Shown here piece after piece: positions 9,331 to 19,639 of a stretch of DNA of 64,000 bases (positions within the stretch are counted from its first letter, which is position 1; every line of letters starts with the position of its first letter). The translations under genes and the position numbers were made by a program. Location of the stretch: the NCBI GenBank assembly GCA_003439945.1, contig QVRM01003939.1, forward strand, positions 250,001 through 314,000. The letters are read 5' to 3'. Source of the DNA: Dermanyssus gallinae (Eukaryota > Arthropoda > Arachnida > Mesostigmata > Dermanyssidae). The notes under the pieces were generated by a model. The model saw only the letters and a list, made by a program, of their open reading frames with translations, ran no database searches and had not been told where the DNA came from.

Positions 9331-10689
9331 AAAAAATAGTTATAAATATGTACGCTACTATAGAATTTCGAGATAGATATCTCAACATTGTGCCGGGTGA
9401 GGAATACAGTTTAGTAACGACTATTCCAAAAGAAAGTTTATTAATATGGGTAAGCATAAGCAACTAGCTAGTTCGACTCAACTAATGTGTGTTTCTGAGG
9501 CATTACAACGCTTGCTTGCTGGGCTGAGTTTTTGCATCTAGTAAAGACTTATAACATCATTTGTTATCTTCGTTCAAGCGATGAGAGGAATAACTCTGGT
9601 GATTCGCAAAAAGAATGCACGTTAGCAAGACTAGCTCCTATCGCTTGGGATCTTTTTTCACTGCCCTATTAACATGTGCGGTTGCCTTTGATGACTTGCA
9701 CATTACGGTAGGTATTTCTAATGTATTTTTAAAATCTATATCGTTTACGTGTAGTTTTTTCAGTTAACATTGTATAACATTGAACTAACATAATTAATAG
9801 TACATATGTGGTGCACGTACTTAACTGTTATACTAGTCTTATCTTTGTACAAGATGAATTGTTTGGAATACTCTAGCAACCAACATCTCGACTAAGCCGG
9901 CGAAAGGAATTAAGCTGCTTTGCTTTGGAGTATAAACCTTTGCATAAAGCTTTGCAGGAAATAAATAAGATGATGATGAGAATGATAAAGCTTTGCAGGC
10001 CTGTAAGAAGATTCAACCTAATCGTTTAAAAGTCTTGACTGTACTCTCTTAGACATTTTAGGCTTGTTTTCACCTGCGACTTCCACCTGAGACAGGGGAA
10101 CAATTTGTAGGTTTGGAGAGCTTAAGGAACGAACACGTACATACAAGTCTATAATACGAACAACGAAAGTGGGTGTTGAGCGGTACAGATGAGGTCGTCG
10201 GTTGCTGAAATGATATGGTAACTACAATCCAGGTTGGCAGCGCTGTACGGACTCGTTTTGTACACCGGCAAGCAGTGCCACCAATCGCAGACCGCATTGT
10301 GGCGTGAGAGTTCGGCGAACGACCTAACCCGCCTTGAGGTCGCCAGCACATTAGACACATTTGGCTTCAAGTGGCACATCCTTCTGAATACCTGGGATAT
10401 CTATGGCATGACGTAGGAGAAATACACTAGATTTTTGTAGGCTAATTATGTTCTGCTAGCTGTTGCGTCGCCAGCCCAAACAACAGTATAGGAATATGAA
10501 ATGGACACTGACAACGCGATTGCTCTACGGCGCTTCAGACGATCATATCGAGTGCGTTTTGCCCAAGTCCTGGTCGCCATCACGTCCATCCTAGCGACAG
10601 AAGACTAGAGCACAACTTCAGACCATTCTTCTGGGCAAGCAGTAAAGCTGCCACAGCATGGATGTCTAGACTGCATGTCCAGTCATAAA
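9331..10689. other. No gene seen
   Basis: AT-rich sequence. Open frames near 10.1-10.4 kb on both strands overlap each other and carry no motif. Confidence 0.5.
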
Positions 10690-11490
10690 TAAGCACCGCT
10701 TAAAAAAAGGTATTTTCTTGCGCATGATTTGCCCGTGGCACCGACGAAACGATCGCGTACATCTTCAAGATATTGTCGGTTGAAATTCACACGCACACAC
10801 ACACACACGTAAATTCACATCACACACATAAACAAATATAGTTTCTGTTGTTTTTCTTCTTGGTCTTCGTCGGCCGCACGTTCCCGCACATAACGGACCT
10901 TACGAGTCCCGGTCATAGCGCCGTATTTCTGGGCGCCGCGTTTGGACTTCGCCAACAGAGCAGCCTGACTTCAGCCCAGGCGCCAAAATGCTGAGTCGGT
11001 ACTGAAGCACCAACGTTAGGGGAACAGTTTTGGATCGCTGTGGGGCCGGATAAAACCCCCTTGTTGCCGCAACAGCGGCTACTGCTGTAATTACTGATAG
11101 AAAAAAACGATCTATATATATATATATGCGGCGCACTATTCAACACATTTCGCCTCGTCTCAGATCCGGCAGCGCCATGGGTCTGTATCGGCTGTAGCTA
11201 AATATAAGGGTTATATTTAGCTTACACTACGTTTGGCACTTAAAATAGTAGCGGTTATTTTTGTTTTCATATAACAATGCCCAAGTACACGTTTGTTTAC
11301 GCTGTTAGGCTAGTCTAATACGTGTTTGAGACGATGGCAATTTTATTGTGGCTATCCCGACAACACCATAATCGCCTTCCGACAGTAGAAGCATAAACAC
11401 TGCTCGAGAAATAATTTTCTTGCTTTAAATTCGCCCGTGGATGGACGGGCGAAACGATAGCGTACATCTTGAATAGTATTGGCTCTAGAA
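10690..11490. repeat. Two diverged direct copies of an unnamed repeat
   Basis: Blocks at about 10,705-10,775 and 11,410-11,475 share ttttcttgc, a cccgtgg core, acgaaacgat or gcgaaacgat, and gcgtacatctt in the same order and direction. A short CA repeat (10,792-10,808) and a (TA)n (11,113-11,127) lie between them. Confidence 0.5.
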
Positions 11491-12084
11491 AAGCCGGGGC
11501 TGCCTAATGTTGAAAATACTCTGTCAACTAGATCATATTCTGTCGTGTTCGCCTATAACAGATCTCCGCAGTACCTGCCTCCGCTAATGCCAAACACACG
11601 AATAATAGAAGAAGAGTTTCCTTCAATTTATCGTTAAGAACGAAAATCATCTTTACGTAAAGACTATACTAGCATGCGATGCTTTGGCTGCCTAGCGAAG
11701 AGGTTCCTGAGTTCCTTCGCAGCGTTCATCATCCTTCGCGTACCATATACCCACACGAGTTCATATACTAACATGCAAAGACGAAGATCGACAATCAACC
11801 TCTGGTTCACCCGGTAAGAATGCATTAATTAACAACAGACATACATATAATACATTGTAATTGCTACAATAAAAAACTACAAGCAAATGCTACAACGGTA
11901 GGATGTGGAATATGTTAAAACGTATTCGTTTCTTGCTCAAGGAATTCTGATGAGGGCAGGGGTGCGGCGTTTTAATGCCGAGTATCGATTTATAAAGATT
12001 GAGCGTTTAACAAAAGCAAAATTTATAATACTAACTGGTTCTATGTTGACCCGCCCTTTAACTATAACCGGCAAAAAAGAGTAT

Positions 12085-12088
<4 letters not shown>
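11491..12088. other. No gene seen
   Basis: Unrecognised AT-rich sequence before the first unit of the gene array. Confidence 0.5.

Positions 12089-12143
<55 letters not shown>
12089..12143. repeat. (TA)n microsatellite at the left edge of the gene array
   Basis: A 55-bp AT alternation. Homology to the upstream flanks of the other array genes begins just after it (around 12,145). A second tract lies at 12,200-12,228. Confidence 0.92.
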
Positions 12144-12146
<3 letters not shown>

Positions 12147-12195
12147 GAGTTGAGTGCCGAAATTGTTTGAAAGATTTAAGGTACTTTGCACCTTT

Positions 12196-12231
<36 letters not shown>

Positions 12232-12650
12232 AGACCAAAGTGCGTCGTGAGTCGGTGCACACGTTCTAGCATATCCCACTGTGGATTAAGGCTGTATTTC
12301 AAGACACTATTTATAAACCAGCTATGCTAAATCGAGTTCGACAATTTCAAGCAAATCACTATTACAGTCATTTAGTAGTAAATTTATTAGTGTAACTTTA
12401 TACGCTTATAAAAAGGGCGCCCCATTTGTTTGAATTTTTTTCTGTCTAAAAGTAATTTATACCTAGCATTGCTCTACAATTTTATTGAGACAGCAGCCCC
12501 GAAATGTTGGGTTAAAGCATCCCAGAATTACTGCACGGGTTGCGAGTTTCGGGCACAAGAGAAAGGGTCGCTGCATTGCACTCTTTCAGCCAGTCCAGTT
12601 CCTTTCGCGCGGCCGCATGTGCTCTACTGCCAATATTGTAGGCGGTCTTT

Positions 12651-12656
12651 TATAAA
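12651..12656 (+). promoter_or_regulatory. TATA box, array gene 1
   Basis: TATAAA lies 90 bp before the ATG, in the context ggtctttTATAAAcaaagaa. The flanking bases, including ctctactgcc upstream and cgaccactagatatcat downstream, recur in genes 2-7. Confidence 0.8.
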
Positions 12657-12740
12657 CAAAGAACTGCGACCACTAGATATCATCACTTCTCTGCACTGCC
12701 TAGTGGCGTGATTCGCAAAGCGCACAACATTACCAAGACA

Positions 12741-13088
12741 ATGGCTTCCGTACTGTCCACTACAACGTTCCTGGCCGTGGTCATCGCGGCGTGCCTTGTC
12801 ATGTCGGCTGTTGAATGCGGAGGCTATGGAGGAGGCTTCGGCGGAGGCTATGGCGGAGGTCACGGACACTCGACGCACTACCACGTGTCGCACGCCAAGG
12901 TGGCCAAGGTCTCGTACGTGAAGACGCCCATTGTGTCGACGCACTACGTGAAGAAGCCCGTCGTCAGCTACGTCTCACATCCCGTCAAATCGGTCTCGTA
13001 CGTGTCAAAGCCAGTTGTCTCGCTGCACTCCGTGCCGGTTGTCACGAAGACCAGCAGCTACTCGCACGGCTACGGCCATGGATGGTGA
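12741..13088 (+). CDS. Array gene 1: glycine-rich secreted cuticle/cement-like protein
   Basis: Encodes 115 residues in a single exon. Residues 1-26 form a signal peptide (MASVLSTTTFLAVVIAAC, then MSAVEC). Residues 27-42 are GGYGGGFGGGYGGGHG. The rest is a low-complexity V/S/Y/H/K tail with the recurring unit YVxxPVVS (YVKTPIVS, YVKKPVVS, YVSKPVVS), ending SHGYGHGW. This layout fits arthropod extracellular structural proteins such as cuticular or tick cement glycine-rich proteins; I cannot separate those two roles. The start is the first ATG of the hydrophobic leader and lies 90 bp from TATAAA, while upstream in-frame ATGs fall in conserved 5'UTR. AATAAA lies at 13,144-13,149. Leader residues differ from genes 3 and 6, but the tail is identical. 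Confidence 0.9.
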   Translation: MASVLSTTTFLAVVIAACLVMSAVECGGYGGGFGGGYGGGHGHSTHYHVSHAKVAKVSYVKTPIVSTHYVKKPVVSYVSHPVKSVSYVSKPVVSLHSVPVVTKTSSYSHGYGHGW

Positions 13089-13143
13089 AGTCTGGCAGAC
13101 CGCGAATCGAACTAGATCGATCTCGGCTACGATACGAACTGTA

Positions 13144-13149
13144 AATAAA
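13144..13149 (+). terminator. Polyadenylation signal, array gene 1
   Basis: AATAAA in the conserved context gctgtaAATAAAtc, 56 bp after the stop. Confidence 0.75.
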
Positions 13150-13264
13150 TCTACCTATACAAACCCTAACATGCAATTGTTATCAAATCATTATTTGTGT
13201 CTTTTAATGACATGTTATATAGTAAGAGGAGCGTATTTCAAATTTTCGATACTGGAGCAGTAAA

Positions 13265-13870
13265 TGAAGTATGTCGGGTTTGCAGCAGGACGACTCATTA
13301 GATCCTCCATTGTTTTGTATTGCCATCAAGGAGCTCGTAGACTCTCTCGAGTTCCCGCTTAATGTCTGGTTTTTAAATGATGGCGTGTTGGCTGCTGACC
13401 CTGTAACGGTAGCTCATGATATTCAGAAAGTGATAGATTTTGACGGACGAAAGCTCAGATATCTGGTTGGCTGGAGAAGTAAAAAGAGTCTCCAAGTTGT
13501 TTGAGTCTCCTGAGTGCACACAGGAGATTGTTCCTTTCAAGATCATGTTCTCGACAGCACTGGTAAACCACGTGCTCCGTGAGATTAAGTTAACGAAAGA
13601 TAACAATATTTCAGAACAATTGAACGCTCACACGCTGAAGTCCTAGTTTGCCTTATATAACATGAGTTTTCCAGAGGCGGTTTGCAGGAAAGCCCTTCTG
13701 CCCAAGGCAAATTCATTGGAGACTCTAAAGATTTTCGACCGCTTACCTTTGCGACCTTAGGGGGCCCAGGTAAACATACTAAGGGAGCCATTGCTCAGAT
13801 AGGCCACGGAGGAATCCACGCACTGGTGATTTTTCCGGCAAAGGCTGTCATTAGATGCACAACGCGGTAA
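13265..13870 (+). mobile_element. R2-like RT remnant downstream of gene 1
   Basis: The plus translation reads MSGLQQDDSLDPPLFCIAIK and then LEFPLNVWFLNDGVL. These are decayed forms of the QQGDPLGPPLFCLAIKEL motif B and the YLDDG catalytic box seen in the other copies. Here the catalytic Asp is replaced by Asn (LNDG). A more degenerate thumb segment follows (ALLPKANSLETL). It starts 184 bp after the gene stop, close to the spacing in genes 2-5. Confidence 0.75.
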
Positions 13871-13879
13871 CGCCGCGGC

Positions 13880-14330
13880 GCGACCGTATTAAATATTCGG
13901 TATTCTGTGGAAACTAGATAGAAAATAGGGATATGACTCCAACTGGACTGTAATGTTTGGCATTTCAGAAGAGATGGTTTGTAAACCAAACACCTATATA
14001 GATTCCAGTTAGATCCCCGTTGTTAAATGACTTGTTTTTGAGCGATGCTCTGTGAGAATAAATTATAGACCATGACGCTAAGGGTCAACGGCAATGCTGC
14101 TAGAAGGATTGCTACGGAACCCTAGATAATTCAACATGGCGCTCGGTGCATTGAAGATATCCACGGCGATTTCAAGCCCGTAGAAGACGGATAATAGCCT
14201 AGAATTAAACATAACCTCCTTAAATAAGTGTTCAACCCCAGGTCATAGTATTTGTGTAGAACAGTAGAACACAAAATGCAAAAGATATCGTAGATTAAGC
14301 AATAGACTTCACTCGGCCTGATTGAGACCT
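13880..14330. repeat. Two unnamed dispersed repeats
   Basis: About 13,890-14,010 matches about 37,955-38,065 (shared ttcggtattctgt-like and atttcaga blocks). About 14,090-14,230 matches about 47,785-47,925 (shared aatgctgctag, gcgatttcaagcccgtag and aacataacctccttaaa blocks). Both pairs are in direct orientation and moderately diverged. They occur only in the gene 1 spacer within the array. Confidence 0.55.
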
Positions 14331-14411
14331 TCCACTCTAGCCATTTGTTTGTTTGAGCTGCCAAGTTCTTTTTACGTCTCGTACGGCACATCGGGGACCG
14401 AAAAAGTTAAA

Positions 14412-14415
<4 letters not shown>

Positions 14416-14447
<32 letters not shown>
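14416..14447. repeat. (TA)n microsatellite at the mariner junction
   Basis: Pure alternation preceded by gaccgaaaaagttaaaa, a junction repeated in spacers 2-6. Confidence 0.9.
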
Positions 14448-14449
<2 letters not shown>

Positions 14450-15140
14450 CAAAGCAGTAGCTGTCAAAGAAATCCGTGCAATCGCGGAAAACAAATTGTG
14501 TAAAAGGAACATGATTGCTCTTCTTGTAGAAAGGAAGCCCATTAATAGAGTACATTTTGCATCCCAGAAAACGGTCGTCAAAACCCTTCTGGCCAAGATG
14601 TGACTCTATATACTGGTAAGAGTCATTTTGCCGCATGCGGTCTATTCCCTGGTGACAGCTTATTGTTCTGAAGGGAAGTGGTAGATCCAGCTTTCGTCAG
14701 CGGCTACGAAATGGCCTAAAAACCTGGGATGTCGTCTCAAAAATGGCCAAATGCTCCCTCAATTTGACACAAGTGTCAGTTCGTTTTAAATGGTTAGCTT
14801 GCGCGGTAGCCGCTTCGCCTTAATTATTTTCATGCATAATTGCTGATGCTATATTTACTGCACTACACCAAAGCGTATGCCCATCTCTTTCGCTATTTCG
14901 CGCATCTTCAATCTGCGGGCAGTCATCACGAATTTGTAGGCTCCCAGCACTGTTTCCTCCTCTAAAGCTGTGCGTGGCCTTTCAGAACGTAGTGCATCTT
15001 CAGTGCTTCATAGTACCTCTTTTGGATGAGGCAATCAATGTGGTAATGATACTGTACGCCGGTGTATTACTTCCGTAAGTACTATTTGATTTGGCTTCCA
15101 TATCCGTTGTAGTTGAGCTTTAAATTTAATTATTTAATTT
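14450..15140 (-). mobile_element. Mariner type I transposase remnant
   Basis: The minus strand shows a helix-turn-helix segment RRLKMREIAKEMGIRFGVVQ with a preceding ERPRTALEEE (GRP-like) linker, then AKRLPRKLT. Nearer the (TA)n end is TVFWDAKCTLLMGFL, the region around the second catalytic Asp of mariner transposases. Many stops and frame changes interrupt it. Homologous remnants lie in spacers 2, 4 and 5 at the same relative place. Confidence 0.75.
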
Positions 15141-15384
15141 CAGTACGACGCTCGTTCTGCTCCATTCAATAGAAACTACAAACTTTTTGTCTGTCTAGTA
15201 TTTAGATATTAGCGCTCAAATACGTCCCCAGCAAGCTTTGTTTTGCTGGCATACGCTTCGAACTTCAACTTGCCACACAACAGCCCCGTAGCCTATTAGG
15301 GTACCCCTTTTCTGTATCGTGAATCTACTGTCGTAGAGATCCGTGTCGATCGCTTGGTTCCTTCGTAGAAGTTCAAAGCTAGCC

Positions 15385-15452
15385 CACCCGAAAACGGCAG
15401 TTAGTTACTCCACCCGAAAACGGCAGTTAGTTACTCCACCCGAAGACGGCAG
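15385..15452 (+). repeat. 26-bp tandem repeat, about 2.6 copies
   Basis: The unit cacccgaaaacggcagttag plus ttactc is present twice exactly (15,385-15,410 and 15,411-15,436), then partly with one change. Other spacers carry a single copy of the equivalent sequence. Confidence 0.9.
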
Positions 15453-15640
15453 AGAAGTTTCGACAAACCCCAAGAGAATGTGAATCTCTTTCCGAACCCG
15501 TACAGCAAACCACTCTGAATTTTCTTTTTTAAATTCACCATTTCTCTGTCTAATCAGAAAGCTGTAATGGCCACTATACCAGAAACGTACCACATGTGCA
15601 CAATGCACACATGACAAGTGACTCTCCTCTGTCTGACATT
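15437..15640 (-). mobile_element. Mariner type II N-terminal remnant
   Basis: The minus strand has an ATG and a short segment comparable to the N-terminus of the better preserved copy at 41,018-41,227. It is interrupted and truncated. Confidence 0.5.
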
Positions 15641-15649
15641 AGAATTCAG

Positions 15650-16560
15650 TACAAAGCTCTGACAAAAGCCTCGTTCATTTAGTTTTGTTTTGAGCACATA
15701 TTTGCAGAGAAGGAGTATCCGCAGTTCTCATTTTACACAAAATTAGCTGCTGCAAAGCCCCGTACACGCTACGAAGCAAATGTAACTTGCTAGTGGAGCT
15801 GTTGTCGAACCACAAACCGCTCGTGGTTTGTGGCACCAAGAGATCATTCGTATGAACTTCGTCCAGGTTTGACTGGATCTTTGCGATAACGTTCGCTATT
15901 CACTGAGGAGTAAAAATAAATAGGATCCAAGGATTCTTTAGGTCTCGAGACCGCACCGGAATCTCACATATAGCACATGTAACCGCTCTTCGTGAATAAC
16001 GTGGGAGCTTTCGGTTGTCCAGATACGACAGTTTTAGTTGATTCACACTGCCATTCTGACAAAAATGGGCTTCGTCAGAAAATATAGTTTTCTTCACAAA
16101 ATCAGCATTACGGTGCAACTGAATTTTATATAGATATAGTTGCTAGATCTGATCTCAAAATACGATTGAGGTATACGAATGACTCACTTGTTGGACGCGT
16201 CTCTGAACTAATGTGTTTAGATATTGTTCCACACTTTCGGCTACAACGGCGATATGTTTAGATAAGCAACCGCTCTGTGGTCTTTCATAACTTAACACAT
16301 AATGTACTCATCGTGTCTTCCGAAGCGTTTGCACAAAGTCGTAAATGGTATTCTTACAAGGCTGGTTATCTAGACTGTAAAATTCGCCAGCTTTCCGGTA
16401 CAAAGCTTCCATTGACATGATAAATCTTTACAATTTGCACGCGTTCCTCCGTTAAGTAACGTAAGTTCGTCGCTTGTGCAATCTCAATTTGCTTGCAATA
16501 GCAAACTCTGAAGGGGCAAGAGTTAAGCGCATACAATTTTTGAATGATCTAACGTCTATT
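15650..16560 (-). mobile_element. DDE transposase remnant (IS630/Tc1-mariner superfamily)
   Basis: The minus frame at 16,118-15,900 reads KTIFSDEAHFCQNGSVNQLK and LSYLDNRKLPR. FSDEAHF with NGSVN is the region around the first catalytic Asp of a DDE transposase family widespread in arthropods. The rest is decayed. The same remnant occurs at about 20.3-21.3, 23.65-24.45, 28.2-29.0, 30.1-30.9 and 34.6-35.3 kb. Confidence 0.75.
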
Positions 16561-17009
16561 CGAAAGACCCCAAATATATAGCTGGTCAAAGGCGCATCGT
16601 AAGACATTGCGTACGTTTTAGCATATTCTACTGTAGATTAAGGCTGTATTTGAAGACACTATCTTTCACTCGTATTGTAAACCAGTTGCGCTAATAAGCT
16701 CTGCATTTTACAGCAAAGTTTTGCTGTAGCGCATTCGCCACTATTCGAGTAATTTATTAGCTTAACTTTATACGTTTATTAAAAGAGTGTACCCTTTACG
16801 TTTTCTGTGTAAAGTAATTTATATCTGGTATTGCTCTACAAGTTGTTTTACAAAACAGCGCCGAAACGTTGGGTTAAGGCATCCCAGAATTACCGCATGG
16901 GTTGCGACTTTGGCGCACAAGAGAAAGGGTCACCTCTTGCACTTCAGCCAGTCCAGCCCTCTTCGCGCGGTCACGCATGCTCTACTGTCATGATCGCAGG
17001 CCGGTCTTT

Positions 17010-17015
17010 TATAAA
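17010..17015 (+). promoter_or_regulatory. TATA box, array gene 2
   Basis: TATAAA, 90 bp before the ATG, in the conserved block ccggtcttTTATAAAtgacga. Confidence 0.8.
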
Positions 17016-17099
17016 TGACGAACTACGACCACTAGATATCATCAGCTATCTGCATTGTCTAGTGACTTGATCCACGACGCGCACAATACTGCCGAGACA

Positions 17100-17444
17100 A
17101 TGGCTTCTGTCCTGTCCAGCACAACTTTCCTGGCTGTGGTCATTGCAGCGTGTTTTGTCATGTCGGCTATTGAATGCGGAGGCTATGGCGGAGGCTACGG
17201 CGGAGGTTACGGAGGTCACGGACACTCGACGCACTACCACGTGTCGCACGCCAAGGTTGCGAAGGTCTCGTACGTGAAGACGCCCATTGTGTCGACGCAC
17301 TACGTGAAGAAGCCCGTCGTCAGCTACGTCTCACATCCCGTCAAATCGGTCTCGTATGTGTCAAAGCCCGTTGTCTCGCTGCACTCCGTGCCGGTTGTCA
17401 CGAAGACCAGCAGCTACTCGCACGGCTACGGCCATGGATGGTGA
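17100..17444 (+). CDS. Array gene 2: glycine-rich secreted cuticle/cement-like protein
   Basis: Encodes 114 residues in one exon. The leader is MASVLSSTTFLAVVIAAC, then FVMSAIEC. The glycine block differs from gene 1: GGYGGGYGGGYGGHG, with Tyr in place of the central Phe and one Gly fewer. From HGHSTHYHV to the C-terminal HGYGHGW the protein is identical to genes 1, 3, 5, 6 and 7. The block before HGHS varies by whole GGY/GGF units, as expected for repeat slippage. AATAAA lies at 17,500-17,505. An R2-like RT remnant begins about 200 bp after the stop, as part of the shared unit. Confidence 0.9.
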   Translation: MASVLSSTTFLAVVIAACFVMSAIECGGYGGGYGGGYGGHGHSTHYHVSHAKVAKVSYVKTPIVSTHYVKKPVVSYVSHPVKSVSYVSKPVVSLHSVPVVTKTSSYSHGYGHGW

Positions 17445-17499
17445 TGTCTCGCAGACCGCGAATCGAACAAGATAGATCTCGGCTATGACACGAGCTGTA

Positions 17500-17505
17500 A
17501 ATAAA
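17500..17505 (+). terminator. Polyadenylation signal, array gene 2
   Basis: AATAAA in the conserved gctgtaAATAAAtc context. Confidence 0.75.
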
Positions 17506-17639
17506 TCTAATTATACAAACCCTAACATGCAATTGCTATCAAATTAATATTTGTCTCTTACAACGACATGTTATATAGAAAGAAGCAAAAACATTGTGTT
17601 CCTGCGTATTTACAATTTTCACTACTAGTATATTGAACG

Positions 17640-18530
17640 AAATGTGTCGGGTCTGAAGCAGGGCGACCCATTAGTTCCACCATTGTTTTGTCTTGCCAAC
17701 AAAGAGCTGATGGACTCTCTCGAGTCCCCGCTTAATGTATGGCTCTTGGATGACGGCGTGTTAGTTGGTGACCCTGTAACAGTAGATGTATTTTGGAACA
17801 ATTAAACGCCCACACGTTGACGTCCCTATTTTCCTTCTTTAACATGAATTTACCAGAGGCAGCTTGCAGGCTCCTCTTGCAAGCAACCCTTCTGCCCGTG
17901 GCAAAAGGAGGCCTAGGCATTCCAGACGCTGTGTCGGTCGCAGGTCCCGTGGTGGTCGCATTAATGTCTAGTGCCTGGCGAAGGTCGTCAAAGATACTAA
18001 ATTTCCCAGCTGTCGAACGGCTACGTACTGTGCTGGATGATTTCAAGGAATGCCTTTTAGCACGCACTGAAACACCCCCTCCTGAGGACATGATTCCCCA
18101 GGCAAGCTAGTTGGAGAATATACAACTAGCCAATCTTTTTAATTCAGCAGAAGACGAGATGGACAAAGCGCACCTTCAAGCAGTTTAATCTAGTGGTGCT
18201 GGTGGCTCTTAGAGGCTATTGTCGTCAGAATCTGCGTTGGTCTTCGCCTTGGAATCCTACTAGCCAAAGAACATGACTGCAGCTGTGGCGAGAGGGTTTC
18301 ACTTTTAGGTCGCCATGGCTTAATCTGCACCCGCAGCTTAGGCCGTAGGATGAGACACTCTGCTCTGAATAGTACCCTGGTACGCGCTCTAAGATCTTCT
18401 GGCCAGCTTTGCGTTCTTGAACCTGCAGGTTTGTATGCAGACGACTCCCGTTGACCTAACGGAATGAGCCCTTGAGGGTCGGAGGACACTCATCTGGAAT
18501 ACTACCGTGACTGACTCTTTAGCACCTTCA
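17640..18530 (+). mobile_element. R2-like non-LTR element, most complete spacer copy
   Basis: Plus-strand motifs occur in order: VSGLKQGDPLVPPLFCL (RT motif B); VWLLDDGVLVGDP (catalytic box, both Asp kept); LPVAKGGLGIPDAVSVAG (thumb); ICVGLRLGILLAKEH; a C-x-C...H-x3-C cluster (CSCGERVSLLGRHGLIC); GRRMRHSALNSTLVRAL; VLEPAGLYADDSR; and a decayed RPDG nuclease start. The CCHC cluster before a PD motif is the signature of the R2-type restriction-like endonuclease region. Indels separate several blocks, and the palm segment after the DDG box is deleted. Confidence 0.8.
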
Positions 18531-18559
18531 GTAGTCAGTCACGGCACATCTTAAGTTAA

Positions 18560-18561
<2 letters not shown>

Positions 18562-18620
<59 letters not shown>
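18562..18620. repeat. (TA)n microsatellite
   Basis: A 59-bp alternation between the R2-like remnant and the mariner I remnant. Confidence 0.92.
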
Positions 18621-18624
<4 letters not shown>

Positions 18625-19200
18625 AATGTGTGCAATCGCGGAAAACAAATTGTGAGGTCAAAAGGAAAATGATCTCTCTTTCTATAGAAAGGAAGTCCAT
18701 TAATAGAGTACATTTTGCATCATAGAACTATTTTGCACTCCCGTTCTGGAGTAAAGCAATGGATTCAGCTTTCGTTACGAAATAATCTAAAAACCTTGGA
18801 TTTCGTCTCAAAAACTTCAAACTGCTACCTCAATTTGACAGGAGTGGCAGTTTTTTAAATGGTTGGCTTGCGTGGTAGCCACTTTGCTTTAATAGTTTTC
18901 ATGCGTAAATGCGGACGCAATATTTAATGCACTGCACTAAAGTTTATGCCCACCCCTTCTGCTGTTTCGCGCATCTTCAATTGGCGCTCAGTCATCACGA
19001 ATTTGCAGGTTCTCAGCACTATTTCCTCATCCAAAGCTGTGTTTGACCTTCCAGAATGTAGTGCATTTTCAGTGCCCACACTACCTCTTTTAAATGTGGC
19101 AACCTACATGGTATTTATACGCCGGGGCATTACTTCCGTAAAAGTATTTAGTTTAGCCTTCATTTTCGTTGTAGTTGAGCTTTCAAAAACTATTTAACCA
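18625..19200 (-). mobile_element. Mariner type I remnant, spacer 2
   Basis: Same arrangement as at 14,450-15,140, including the HTH-coding segment around 18,960-19,010 (cgcgcatcttcaattggcgc). It has no intact frame. Confidence 0.65.
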
Positions 19201-19639
19201 CAGTACGGCGCTCGTTCTGCTCCACTCTCACTGGCAAGTCTGACATGTTGCAGTGGCGCGACCTGCTACAAACGCAGTTCGTAACCAATTCACATTATAC
19301 GGATTATGTTTTACTTCCGAAGAACGGCTCGCTCCGGCGCTCTAGTCAGCATACGTGTATTGAAATTGTACACAGGCGATGCTACGAACTTTTTGATCCG
19401 CCTAGTATTTAGAGATAAAAGATGCGCTTAATTGCGTCTCCGGCAAGCTTTGTCTCTGCTGATCCACACTTTGTTCCACACAGAAATCAGTGCCGATCGC
19501 CTGGTTGCGTCTTAGACGTTCAATGTTAGCTCTGATGTCGCACCAACGATATAGCAGGCACTTATTTGGGTGGACAATTTTTATGGGTTGGTTGACTCTG
19601 GGAACTGCCTGCGCCATCGGGCCAAAATCTCATTTTTGT

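Noticed and set aside
11937..12302. Frames encoding YIYIYI runs over microsatellites
   Set aside because: Direct translation of (TA)n. The same applies to similar frames near 62.4-63.0 kb.
12815..13144. Long overlapping frames (about 105-112 codons in the +1 frame and about 85 codons antisense) present in all array genes
   Set aside because: They exist because the real coding sequence is highly conserved and low in stops through its GGC/GTC/TCG composition. Their translations (Arg/Leu-rich) have no motif, and their starts follow the gene copies automatically.
16831..17070. Conserved upstream frames of about 66-80 codons before several array genes
   Set aside because: They span the promoter and TATA box and change length by indels between copies. 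The conservation is that of the promoter block, not of a protein.
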